Below are positions 1 through 9,137 of a stretch of 64,000 nt of DNA, one piece after another. Source of the stretch: Dyadobacter psychrotolerans (GTDB taxonomy: Bacteria; Bacteroidota; Bacteroidia; Cytophagales; Spirosomataceae). The notes under the pieces were generated by a model. The model saw only the letters and a program-made list of their open reading frames with translations, did not search any database and was not told the origin of the DNA. The stretch covers positions 285,429-349,428 of the forward strand of contig NZ_SMFL01000007.1 of the NCBI RefSeq assembly GCF_004349265.1. Reading direction: 5' to 3'. Position numbers and translations under genes: made by a program. Position 1 is the first letter of the stretch. Every line of letters starts with the position of its first letter.

Positions 1-2
1 AT

Positions 3-893
3 ACACAGAATTATGTTACCAGAAATGCTGGTGGTTTTGCAGCAAAAGATCCTTCATGGGATCTGTTATGCTCTTTTCTTTGCACAGATGGTTTACCAAT
101 TGATAAATCACCTCTTTACAATCCCCGCAGGCCATTTCTAAACCGTGATCCAAGATGTAAAGCGACAATCGTTGAATTTCAAACCAGCTTTTTGGGATAC
201 ACCTACCAGCCGCATCCGGATTCTCTGACAGTTTTCAAAGTTGCAGATAACAAATATGTTGAAAACAAAGACACGCGTTCGGTAGCACAGTTTGCTTCTT
301 TTAATGGTTTGGTTCTGAAAAAAGGTGTTGACAGTGACTGGCTTTTAAATTCGTGGTCCGTCGAGCCCGATAAAATCCTCATTCGTTATGCTGACGTTTT
401 GCTTATGTATGCAGAAGCGAAAATTGAGCTTAATGAAATTGACCAGACTGTTCTGGATGCAATTAATACAGTTCGTGCACGGGCTTATGGTGTAGCACTA
501 TCTGCCACAACATATCCTGCTGTTAAAACACAGGTTCAAAGTGAATTGAGAAAAGCGGTACGGATCGAACGCCGCATGGAATTTGCTTTTGAAGGGATCC
601 GGTATATGGATATTATCCGCTGGAAGCTGGCCGAAAAAGTATTGAATAAAATCAATTACGGTCTGTTGGATCCCGCTGATCTTCGCACGAAGGTAGTAAA
701 GCCAGGTCTTTGGTTTTTCCCTTCCACACCGGTTATCGATGAAGATGGATCTGCTGATTTTACACCGATGTTTACTGCCGGTTTAATCAAACAAATTGCT
801 GTTCGCAAGTTTGACGCAACGCGCCAGTATTTATGGCCGATACCAACCACTGAAATTTTAACAAGTGGCCTGAAACAAAATCCAAACTATTAA
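3..893 (+). CDS. SusD/RagB family outer-membrane lipoprotein, C-terminal part (5' end outside window)
   Basis: The frame is open from base 3 and ends at TAA 891-893, so the gene starts upstream of the window. SusD proteins are surface lipoproteins that cap a SusC TonB-dependent transporter and bind glycans or other nutrients. Family hallmarks are visible. The segment around base 90 reads TDGLPIDKSPLYNP, followed by RDPR. IRYADVLLMYAEAKIE begins near 380, with the VRARAYG and ERRMEFAFEGIRYMDIIRW blocks after it. The end has the usual LWPIPTTEI...QNPNY tail. A TTG at 192 could be mistaken for a start but lies inside conserved sequence. A partner SusC gene is expected just upstream. The next gene begins 15 bp downstream, so co-transcription is likely. 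Confidence 0.92.
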   Translation, partial: TQNYVTRNAGGFAAKDPSWDLLCSFLCTDGLPIDKSPLYNPRRPFLNRDPRCKATIVEFQTSFLGYTYQPHPDSLTVFKVADNKYVENKDTRSVAQFASFNGLVLKKGVDSDWLLNSWSVEPDKILIRYADVLLMYAEAKIELNEIDQTVLDAINTVRARAYGVALSATTYPAVKTQVQSELRKAVRIERRMEFAFEGIRYMDIIRWKLAEKVLNKINYGLLDPADLRTKVVKPGLWFFPSTPVIDEDGSADFTPMFTAGLIKQIAVRKFDATRQYLWPIPTTEILTSGLKQNPNY

Positions 894-908
894 ATTTCAG
901 GAACACGC

Positions 909-3311
909 ATGAACATCAGAAATGTTGCACTAGGGCTTTCACTAAGCCTGTTTATGTCCGGTATTGCCTTTGGACAAACAAAAAAGCCTTTGCAGATCAG
1001 CGGTGTTTATCCGCATTTGGCAGCATTTAATGAAGGAGATGGTATTCCCTGTATCAAAAATCCCGGAAACGGGATTGAGATCGGGATAGGTGCGGTGGTT
1101 CCCTGGGCTGGCAAGTTATGGATGATCACCTACTCGCCGCATTGTCCGGAAGGTAGTTCGGATAAACTTTATACAATTGACGATAAGCTGAATATGGAAA
1201 TCCGCCCGGAAAGTGTGGGCGGAACTCCTGCTAACCGGATGATTCACAAGGAATCCAATCAGCTGCTGATCGGTCCGTATCTGATTGATGCTTCAGGCAA
1301 AGTAAGAACAATTCCACCATCACAGATGCCGGGAAGGCTTACCGCCACGGCGCGACACCTGACAGATCCGGCCAACAAAGTGTATTACTACGAAATGGAA
1401 GGAGCGCTTTATGAAGCGGATGTAAACACTTTGAAAGTCAATAAGCTGTTCACTTACCCCATTCCCGGCTGGCACGGCAAAGGCGGTTACACGGCTCAGG
1501 GACAGCTTGTTTTGGCAAACAACGGTGAACGTGCAAACTGGAACCTGGATTCAAAAGACTTACAGGTTGGCGGCGCTCCGAAGTCCAAAGAGGATATGGG
1601 CGTTCTGGCTTCCTGGGATGGAAAGGATTGGAAAATCATCGAGCGTAAACAGTTTACCGATGTGACAGGGCCGGGTGGAATTTATGGTTCGCCGGATGAT
1701 AAAAGTCCGCTCTGGAGCATTGGCTGGGACAAACGTTCGGTAATACTGAAACTGCTTGACAGCGGAAAATGGAGCACATACCGTCTGCCAAAATCAACCC
1801 ACACCTACGACGGATCAACCGGTGTTTATACCGAATGGCCCAGGATCAGAGAAATCGGGAACGGAAAAATGCTGATGGACATGCACGGGATGTTTTATAA
1901 TTTTCCCAAAACATTTACTGCATCAAATACATCCGGCATTTTGCCGGTTTCCAGTCATTTAAGATACATTCCTGATTTTACCAACTGGAATGGGCAGCTG
2001 CTTCTTGCCTCTGACGAGACCAGTCTTTTACAAAATCCAATGGCCGGCCGTTCGCAGTCCAATATCTGGTTTGGTAAGTCGGAAGAACTCAAAGAATGGG
2101 GAGCAGCCAGTGGCTGGGGCGGAATCTGGATGAATGATCAGGTAACGGCCAATACAGCTTCGGACGCTTTTCTGATCAATGGTTTTGGTAAAAAAATCCT
2201 GCACCTTAATCAGGATTCGGGGAAGGATGTAAAGTTTACCATTGAAATTGATGTAAAAGGAGATAACAACTGGAAAGAGTATTCCAAAATCACTGTTCCG
2301 TCTTCCGGTTACCAATATCATATTTTTCCTGACAACTTTGCTGCAACCTGGGTTCGTATCAAAAGCGATCAGAACTGTGTCGCTTCTGCTTTTTTTCATT
2401 ACCAGGGAAAAGGGCATGATTCGGCGGCCTCTGCCAAAATGTTTCAGTCACTTGCAGGAATTGATGAAACCGGGATGGTTACAGCAGGGCTGATCCGTCC
2501 GGCAGCGTACAACAAAAACCTTCAGTTCCTGGATATTTCCTCTCCTGCACCTGTTTATTATGAAGTTGACGAAAAGCTTGCTTTCTCCAAACCTGCCGAA
2601 AGCCGGGAAAAGGAATTGGCAGAACTTTGTAAACTGACAAGAGAGTTTGAAACCGATGAGGCTTCTGTGATTGTAAAAGACAAAACCGGTACTTATCGTT
2701 TGCCTAAAACTTCTGCCAAGTATGACCAGCCATTTACCGCAGGCTGGCCGAGAGATCGTCGCGAGCTGATGTCGGAACGGTACATGTTTAACGCGCACGG
2801 CACTTTTTATGAAGTTCCCCGTGATGCCGGATTTTCATCGATGCGCCCGATCACAACCCACAAAAAACAAATCGTTGATTTCTGTACCTGGCGAGGGCTG
2901 CTTGTACTAAGCGGAACAGGTCAAACTTCCAAAGCAGACGGACACTATTTTGCTGGTCAGAATGGACAGTCGGGACTTTGGTTTGGGGCAATTGATGATC
3001 TGTGGAAACTGGGCAAACCGATTGGTGAAGGCGGCGTTTGGAAAAATACTCAGGTGAAAGCCGGTGAAGCTTCGCTGCCTTACCTGATGACTGGCTATGA
3101 CCAAAAGAAGGTGACATTCAGTTCGGATAAGGATGCAGTGTTTACAATAGAAATTGATTTTGGACACAACGGCTGGAATAAATATCAGCAGATCAAAGTG
3201 CCCGCAGGAAAAGAGGTTGTCCATGTTTTTCCAAAAGGTTTTAACGCACATTGGGTACGTGTAACCTCCGATAAGGACAGCAAGGCAACCGCCTGGTTTA
3301 AATACGAATAG
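909..3311 (+). CDS. Large secreted protein of unknown function, paralogue of the next gene
   Basis: This 800-residue protein has a clear signal peptide (hydrophobic stretch about residues 8-22, ending near FGQ). I do not recognise a named family. It is rich in W, G and Y and in short beta-type blocks such as GTPANRMIH, WSIGWDKRSVILKL and HTYDGSTGVYTEWPRIR, which suggests a beta-propeller or beta-sandwich; that is inference. A block of about 180 residues is present twice. It begins MHGMFYNFP near residue 323 and HGTFYEVP near 628, and both copies continue through LWFG/IWFG, GG-W, a FTIEID strand and WVR to the end. The neighbour at 3343 is a full-length paralogue. It sits between SusD and SusC genes, so a role in binding or cleaving the imported substrate at the surface or in the periplasm is plausible. 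Confidence 0.75.
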   Translation: MNIRNVALGLSLSLFMSGIAFGQTKKPLQISGVYPHLAAFNEGDGIPCIKNPGNGIEIGIGAVVPWAGKLWMITYSPHCPEGSSDKLYTIDDKLNMEIRPESVGGTPANRMIHKESNQLLIGPYLIDASGKVRTIPPSQMPGRLTATARHLTDPANKVYYYEMEGALYEADVNTLKVNKLFTYPIPGWHGKGGYTAQGQLVLANNGERANWNLDSKDLQVGGAPKSKEDMGVLASWDGKDWKIIERKQFTDVTGPGGIYGSPDDKSPLWSIGWDKRSVILKLLDSGKWSTYRLPKSTHTYDGSTGVYTEWPRIREIGNGKMLMDMHGMFYNFPKTFTASNTSGILPVSSHLRYIPDFTNWNGQLLLASDETSLLQNPMAGRSQSNIWFGKSEELKEWGAASGWGGIWMNDQVTANTASDAFLINGFGKKILHLNQDSGKDVKFTIEIDVKGDNNWKEYSKITVPSSGYQYHIFPDNFAATWVRIKSDQNCVASAFFHYQGKGHDSAASAKMFQSLAGIDETGMVTAGLIRPAAYNKNLQFLDISSPAPVYYEVDEKLAFSKPAESREKELAELCKLTREFETDEASVIVKDKTGTYRLPKTSAKYDQPFTAGWPRDRRELMSERYMFNAHGTFYEVPRDAGFSSMRPITTHKKQIVDFCTWRGLLVLSGTGQTSKADGHYFAGQNGQSGLWFGAIDDLWKLGKPIGEGGVWKNTQVKAGEASLPYLMTGYDQKKVTFSSDKDAVFTIEIDFGHNGWNKYQQIKVPAGKEVVHVFPKGFNAHWVRVTSDKDSKATAWFKYE

Positions 3312-3342
3312 TCAGAGTTTTTAATAAAGTGAATTTTAGAAT

Positions 3343-5823
3343 ATGAAAAAAGAACGGAAAGTAATATCCGCAATTCTGGCAGCTGCAATGGCTGTTACAA
3401 GTCTTAATCCATTACAGGCACAAACAGCAAAACAGCCATTTATCAGCGGGGTTTATCCGGGGTTGGCAATGTACAACAATGAGGGCGAATGCGGAACGGG
3501 TGCGGTTGTACCTTGGGCCGGCCGTCTTTGGGTAGTTACTTACGGGCCCCACCTGCCGTTCGGTTCATCCGATAAATTGTATGAGATCACGCCGGATCAC
3601 AAGCAGATCGTACGGGAGGAAAGTATAGGCGGAACGCCTGCCAACCGCATGATCCACCCGGAGAGTAACCAGCTCTTTATCGGACCATACGCCATTGATG
3701 CAAAAGGAAAAGTACGCGTCCTTCCATGGGAAACCATGCCCGGACGCCATACCGGAAATGCAAGGCATCTTACAGATCCGGCCGGTAAAATTTACTATGG
3801 AACAATGGAAGAAGGTTTTTACGATGTGGATGTAAAAACATTAAAACCTACGATGCTTTATGAAGACGGAAACGTAGCCAATAAAAAGAAGACAGATTCC
3901 TCACCTAACCCGGCAGGTTTGCTATTGCCAGGTGCACACGGAAAAGGTCTTTATTCCGGACTGGGTGTGATGGTATTTTCCAACAATGGAGAGTCCGGTC
4001 CTAAGGCACTTACGCAATTTGATATCGAGTCAGGTTCATTGTCGGAATGGGATGGTAAAAACTGGAAGGTTGTTCGTCGCAACCAATTTGTGGAGGTAAC
4101 CGGGCCGGGTGGTATTTATGGAAATAAAAATCCGGCAACGGATCCGATCTGGGCAACTGGCTGGGATCACCGTTCGGTACTTTTGGGGGTGCGCGATAAC
4201 AGCAACTGGACATTTTACCGTTTGCCAAAAGCGAGCCATACTTACGACGGAGCACATGGCTGGAACACCGAATGGCCGCGTATACGTGATGTCGGGACTG
4301 CAGCCAAACCGGAATATCTGATGACGATGCACGGAATGTTCTGGCACTTTCCCGGAACTTTCACCTCAAAAAATACAGCCGGAATTCGTCCGAGATCGGC
4401 GTATTTGAAAGTGATCGGAGACTTTGCACGCTGGCAGGACCAGATTGTTTTTGGCTGTGACGATTCTGCCCAGAAAGAATTTTTGAACAAAAGAAAAGCA
4501 AAAGGTGATATCGAAGGTCCGGGACAATCTAATTCCAATCTTTGGTTTACGCCTTTGGCAAAACCCGATCAGCTGGGGCCAAACACGGCAGAAGGTGCTA
4601 TCTGGATTTCAGAAAACACGGGAACAAAGCCTTCTGAACCTTTCCTTTTTGCAGGCTGGCAGCACCGCATGGGCTGGGTTTTGAATGAAGGAACCACAGC
4701 TGTTTCTTTCAAATTTGAAACGGATAAAAACGGTACAAACCAGTGGACAACCATCAAAACAGTAAATGCAGAGCCTGGAAAAGCGGTTTCCATTGTTTTT
4801 GATGCAGCTGAAAAAGGGGAGTGGGTTCGCGTAACAAGCAGCCAGTCGACCATAGCTACGATTCATTTTTCATACACGGATACCGGAAGATTTACGAAAG
4901 CTGCTGATCCGATGTTTAATGGCATTGCCGCGCTGAGCAGCACAGATTATTCCGCAGGTTTGATGTATGGTTTAGGTGATAACCGCAGAGGACTTGGTTT
5001 GCTTGCAGGGAAAGTTTCCAATGGTAAATTCTCGGAAAGCGGTTACTACGAGTTAAACGCCGCCATGCAATTGGAAAAGAAAAACGATACTAAAACGGCT
5101 TCTTTCATCCGTGAAAAATTCGCTATTCCAACCAATGTCGTAACGATTGATGAATCTTCAGTACTTATTGTTGATGACCTGAAAAGAAGATGGAGGCTGC
5201 CTTTGGGCAACGCCGCTTTCACAGGCAAGACAAATGAAAACCTGCTTAGGGTTGCCAGGGAAGTGGCTACGGAGCGTGATCTGATGAACGTGCACGGTAC
5301 TTTTTATGAACTGCCTGCTGAAAATGCAGATGGTTTTGCCAAGATCAGGCCGGTTTCCTCTCACCAGATGGGTGTTTATGACTTTGCTTCTTACAGAGGT
5401 TTATTGGTTATGACAGGTTTGAACAGCGATGCCAAAGCAGGTGAGCACATTATCAAGTCAGCGGATGGCAAGGCGAGTGTCTGGGCCGGAACGATTGACG
5501 ACCTGTGGAAACTCGGTAAGCCGGTAGGGCAGGGCGGTCCGTGGAAAGACAGTCAGGTGAAAAAAGATGTCGCTTCCGATCCGTACCTGATTGGGTTTTA
5601 TGATAAGAAAAAACTAAAACTTTCGCACGATTTGAAACAGCCCGTAACATTTAGAATTGAAGCCGAGCCGGTTGGACATGGTCCGTGGATGACTTATAAG
5701 GAAATAGTGGTACCTGCCGGCAAAACGGTGGATTACGTTTTCCCTGATTCCTTCCAGTCGCGTTGGATAAGGTTTGCAGCAAACCAGGATTGCAAAGCAA
5801 CTTCCTGGCTGATCTACGAATAG
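3343..5823 (+). CDS. Large secreted protein of unknown function, tandem paralogue
   Basis: This 826-residue protein has a signal peptide (residues 1-26, ending LQAQT). It is collinear with the preceding gene product. Shared blocks include AVVPWAGRLWVVTYGPH, SSDKLYEI, GGTPANRMIHPESNQL, LTDPAGKIYYGTMEEG, HTYDGAHGWNTEWPRIRD and DLWKLGKPVGQGG. The same C-terminal duplication is present: MHGMFWHFPGTF in the middle and HGTFYELP near residue 650. It starts 31 bp after the upstream stop and is followed by a terminator-like hairpin, so the SusD gene and this pair probably form the end of one operon. Tandem retention of both copies suggests related but distinct ligands. No catalytic motif could be assigned. 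Confidence 0.75.
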   Translation: MKKERKVISAILAAAMAVTSLNPLQAQTAKQPFISGVYPGLAMYNNEGECGTGAVVPWAGRLWVVTYGPHLPFGSSDKLYEITPDHKQIVREESIGGTPANRMIHPESNQLFIGPYAIDAKGKVRVLPWETMPGRHTGNARHLTDPAGKIYYGTMEEGFYDVDVKTLKPTMLYEDGNVANKKKTDSSPNPAGLLLPGAHGKGLYSGLGVMVFSNNGESGPKALTQFDIESGSLSEWDGKNWKVVRRNQFVEVTGPGGIYGNKNPATDPIWATGWDHRSVLLGVRDNSNWTFYRLPKASHTYDGAHGWNTEWPRIRDVGTAAKPEYLMTMHGMFWHFPGTFTSKNTAGIRPRSAYLKVIGDFARWQDQIVFGCDDSAQKEFLNKRKAKGDIEGPGQSNSNLWFTPLAKPDQLGPNTAEGAIWISENTGTKPSEPFLFAGWQHRMGWVLNEGTTAVSFKFETDKNGTNQWTTIKTVNAEPGKAVSIVFDAAEKGEWVRVTSSQSTIATIHFSYTDTGRFTKAADPMFNGIAALSSTDYSAGLMYGLGDNRRGLGLLAGKVSNGKFSESGYYELNAAMQLEKKNDTKTASFIREKFAIPTNVVTIDESSVLIVDDLKRRWRLPLGNAAFTGKTNENLLRVAREVATERDLMNVHGTFYELPAENADGFAKIRPVSSHQMGVYDFASYRGLLVMTGLNSDAKAGEHIIKSADGKASVWAGTIDDLWKLGKPVGQGGPWKDSQVKKDVASDPYLIGFYDKKKLKLSHDLKQPVTFRIEAEPVGHGPWMTYKEIVVPAGKTVDYVFPDSFQSRWIRFAANQDCKATSWLIYE

Positions 5824-5867
5824 AATTGATAAAATATCCCGCCGGATCTGGCAGGATTTACATTAAA

Positions 5868-5932
5868 AGTGCATCACCGATAATCGAATGATCAGATCAA
5901 ATGTCTTCGGTCAACAGGTGATGCTCTTTTTA
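5868..5932 (+). terminator. Terminator-like stem with T run
   Basis: The arms GCATCACC (5871-5878) and GGTGATGC (5917-5924) pair around a loop of about 38 bases that itself contains CCGA/TCGG. They are followed by TCTTTTTAT. The site lies just after the second paralogue and ends the first transcription unit. The long loop lowers certainty. Confidence 0.5.
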
Positions 5933-6058
5933 TATTAAAATTAGTTAAGGTTCATGCACTGTTTTTATCGTCACATTTAATCATAAAAAACATCAATTTT
6001 TTTGTATGCTTTTATTGATGAAAACTTTAAATTTTAACATAAACAACTTCTAAATTCT

Positions 6059-9000
6059 ATGAAAAAACCACTACAGGGTCGTAGGGTATTGGGATGGATG
6101 ATGCGGACTGCTTTTTTACAGCTGATTTGCATTTTGTCCTTTACGATGATCAGCTATGGCCGGGATACGAATACTGGTAGGAGAGCTGCTGTCAAAAGTA
6201 TTTCAGGAAAAGTGCTGGACGAATCGAGCCAGGGTTTGCCGGGAGTAAGTGTTGTGCTTAAAGGAACGCAAACCGGAACGACTACAAATGGGGAAGGTGC
6301 TTTCCAGCTTGATATTCCTGAGGCGTCTACGGATGCTGTACTGGTTTTCAGCTTCGTAGGTTACAAATCACAGGAGGTCGTGCTGGGAAGCCAGACAGCC
6401 ATCACCGTGAATATGGCGCTGGAAGATAAATCATTACAGGAAATTGTGGTTATCGGTTATGGTCAGGTTAAAAAAAGCGACCTTACCGGTTCCGTAGCTT
6501 CTATCAAATCTACTGAATTAAATGCCTATCCCGCGACTAATTTGATCCAATCGCTTGCCGGCCGTGCTGCGGGCGTGTACGTATCTCAAAATACAGGAGC
6601 GCCCGGAAGTGCCATCAGTGTTCGTGTGCGCGGAACCAACTCTATCCAGGGAAGTAACGAGCCGCTTTATGTGGTCGACGGATTTCCTTATTCTGGTAAC
6701 CCGACACTTCTGAACAATGCGGATATCGAATCGATTGAAGTTTTGAAAGATGCTTCTGCAACGGCAATTTATGGTTCGAGGGGAGCAAACGGTGTTGTTC
6801 TGATCACAACAAAACGCGGAAAATCCGGAAAAGTTACTGTTGATTACGATGGTTATTACGGTGTGCAGTCAGTCCGTAAAAAGATCGATCTGATGAACGC
6901 TACGGAATATGCAAACTTTTATAACGAACAGGCTGCTAATGACGGTTTACCTGCGCACTTTACTCAGGATCAGATCAATGGTTTTGGTGAAGGAACCGAC
7001 TGGCAGGATGTTGTTTTCCAGAAAGCACCGATCCAGAATCACTCTTTAACGGTTAGCGGCGGAAGCGACAAAACACGGTTTTCGGTTGCCGCCAGTAATT
7101 TTAATCAGGGAGGTATCGTAAAAGGAAGTGATTACGTCCGTAATGCACTTCGTGTCAATCTGAGCTCAGATATTGGCAAGAAATTTAAATTTGATCTGAG
7201 TTCAATTTTAAGCCGGATTGACTCAGACCGTAAAAATTCAGAGCGAGGTAATCGTGGGGGAACACTGATGTCGGCGATGTTGTCCGGTTATCCAACCATT
7301 GCACCGACTTTGCCTGACGGAAGTTATTCAAGGCTGGCAGAAGCGTATGCCTGGGGGTCTAACGTGATCACCAATCCATTGAACTATCTTGAGCAGTTTT
7401 CAGACAAGATTCGTTCGAACAAAATTCTGGCCAATGCTTCTGTAACCTTTGAACCAATCAAGGGTTTGCAACTTAAAACGTTAGCGGGTATTGAAACCAC
7501 CGATGACAAAACAGATACTTACACAACTACCAAATTTGTAAATTCAAAAGGTGCAGCAAGTATCGGAACGGCACAGGTAAGCAACCTGCTTAGTGAGAAT
7601 ACAGTAAGTTATCTGAAAGATTTTGGCAAACACAGCATTTCAGCTGTTGCTGGTTTTACTTATCAGGATTATACCGCAACAAGTTTTAATGCTTCGGGAA
7701 CCGGGTTTATTAGTGACAATCAGGAAACTTATGACATTGGTGCAGCTGCAACGCAGAATGTACCGAGTTCTTCCTATTCCAACTGGGCTTTGCTTTCTTA
7801 TCTGGCAAGGATAAATTATACTTTTAACAGCAAAATTCTGGCAACCGTAAGTTTCCGGGCCGATGGTTCTTCCCGATACAGCGAAGGACAAAAATGGGGT
7901 TATTTCCCGTCCGCTGCTCTTGCATGGAGGATATCAGAAGAGAATTTTATAAAAAATATCTCCTTTATTTCTGACCTGAAATTGCGTGCCGGCTATGGTG
8001 AAACGGGTAATACGTCCATCAATCCATATTTTACCTTAAACCAGCTTGCTTCAAATCAAGTAGTATTTGGTGATGCACTTAACATCTATTATGCTCCGGG
8101 AACAAGGCTGGCGGGACCTTTGAAATGGGAAACAACTGCTCAGGCTGATTTTGGAGTTGATTTCGGTGTGCTGAACAACAGATTCACTTTGACGGCGGAT
8201 TACTACATCAAAAACACCCGCGATCTTTTAAACAACGTGTCGCTTCCGTCTTCGCTGGGTTACACGTTCACGATTCAGAATGTGGGTAAAATTCAGAACA
8301 AAGGTTTGGAACTGGGTATAAATGCGGCTGTGCTGGAAGGCGCTTTCAAATGGAACCTGGGTGGAAATATTTCGATCAACAAAAACAAGGTTGTGAAACT
8401 GTATGGCGGAAACGATATTTTGGGTTCGACCATTGGTGCAGCTGTAAACGACAACGTGAACATTCTTCGCGAAGGTTATCCGTTGGGTTCTTTTTATGGT
8501 TATGTTGAAAAAGGATATGACGATAAAGGTTTTATCGCTTATGAGGATTTCAACAACAGCGGAACGCGTGATGCAGGTGATAAAAGGATAATTGGTAACC
8601 CGAATCCTAAGTTCACTTACGGACTTAACTCCACCATGACCTTCAAAAACTTTGATCTGACCGTATTTGTTCAGGGGTCGGAAGGAAATGATATTTTCAA
8701 CCTGAGTTTACAGGGACAGGGTTATGACTACGGCCAGGCTTTGAATATGCCAAGAGAAGTGTACCTGAATCACTGGACACCCACAAATACCAACGCAAAA
8801 TATCCGATCATCAGAACGTCTTCTCAGGCGCAGATGTCAAATCGTTTTGTAGAAGACGGTTCTTATCTGCGTTTCAAAAACATTTCGCTGAGTTACAATC
8901 TGCCGGTTTCGAGCCTGAATATCAAATGGCTGACACGTGCTCAAATCTATGTAAGCGGACAAAACCTGATCACATTTACCAAATATTCATGGTATGATCC

Positions 9001-9106
9001 GGAAGTAAACTCTTACGGCAGTGGAAACTCTTTTGTTCAGGGAGTTGACCATTATGTATACCCGGCTGCAAAAACAACTACGGTTGGACTGAGAGTAGGA
9101 TTTTAA
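6059..9106 (+). CDS. SusC/RagA family TonB-linked outer-membrane transporter
   Basis: This 1015-residue protein would import the substrate captured by its SusD partner (next gene), using TonB energy. After a long signal region (about residues 1-35) comes a carboxypeptidase-regulatory-like domain (ISGKVLDESSQGLPGVSV..., residues 46-125). The plug follows, with the SusC signatures EEIVVIGYG-like (here QEIVVIGYGQVKKSDLTG) and LYVVDGFPY, and IESIEVLKDASATAIYGSRG. The remainder is a 22-strand-type barrel ending in TTTVGLRVGF with a terminal aromatic residue. There is no STN domain, so it is not obviously under sigma/anti-sigma control, unlike the SusC at 21984. The gap from the previous stop is 235 bp and holds a terminator and an AT-rich stretch, so a promoter is expected there. 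Confidence 0.95.
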   Translation: MKKPLQGRRVLGWMMRTAFLQLICILSFTMISYGRDTNTGRRAAVKSISGKVLDESSQGLPGVSVVLKGTQTGTTTNGEGAFQLDIPEASTDAVLVFSFVGYKSQEVVLGSQTAITVNMALEDKSLQEIVVIGYGQVKKSDLTGSVASIKSTELNAYPATNLIQSLAGRAAGVYVSQNTGAPGSAISVRVRGTNSIQGSNEPLYVVDGFPYSGNPTLLNNADIESIEVLKDASATAIYGSRGANGVVLITTKRGKSGKVTVDYDGYYGVQSVRKKIDLMNATEYANFYNEQAANDGLPAHFTQDQINGFGEGTDWQDVVFQKAPIQNHSLTVSGGSDKTRFSVAASNFNQGGIVKGSDYVRNALRVNLSSDIGKKFKFDLSSILSRIDSDRKNSERGNRGGTLMSAMLSGYPTIAPTLPDGSYSRLAEAYAWGSNVITNPLNYLEQFSDKIRSNKILANASVTFEPIKGLQLKTLAGIETTDDKTDTYTTTKFVNSKGAASIGTAQVSNLLSENTVSYLKDFGKHSISAVAGFTYQDYTATSFNASGTGFISDNQETYDIGAAATQNVPSSSYSNWALLSYLARINYTFNSKILATVSFRADGSSRYSEGQKWGYFPSAALAWRISEENFIKNISFISDLKLRAGYGETGNTSINPYFTLNQLASNQVVFGDALNIYYAPGTRLAGPLKWETTAQADFGVDFGVLNNRFTLTADYYIKNTRDLLNNVSLPSSLGYTFTIQNVGKIQNKGLELGINAAVLEGAFKWNLGGNISINKNKVVKLYGGNDILGSTIGAAVNDNVNILREGYPLGSFYGYVEKGYDDKGFIAYEDFNNSGTRDAGDKRIIGNPNPKFTYGLNSTMTFKNFDLTVFVQGSEGNDIFNLSLQGQGYDYGQALNMPREVYLNHWTPTNTNAKYPIIRTSSQAQMSNRFVEDGSYLRFKNISLSYNLPVSSLNIKWLTRAQIYVSGQNLITFTKYSWYDPEVNSYGSGNSFVQGVDHYVYPAAKTTTVGLRVGF

Positions 9107-9137
9107 CACAGGTTATCACATTAAAGAAATATAGATC

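Noticed and set aside
2028..3388. Reverse-strand ORFs of 60-190 codons opposite long genes across the window
   Set aside because: They mirror well-supported genes, lack family motifs or plausible starts, and are expected from the codon bias of the true strand.
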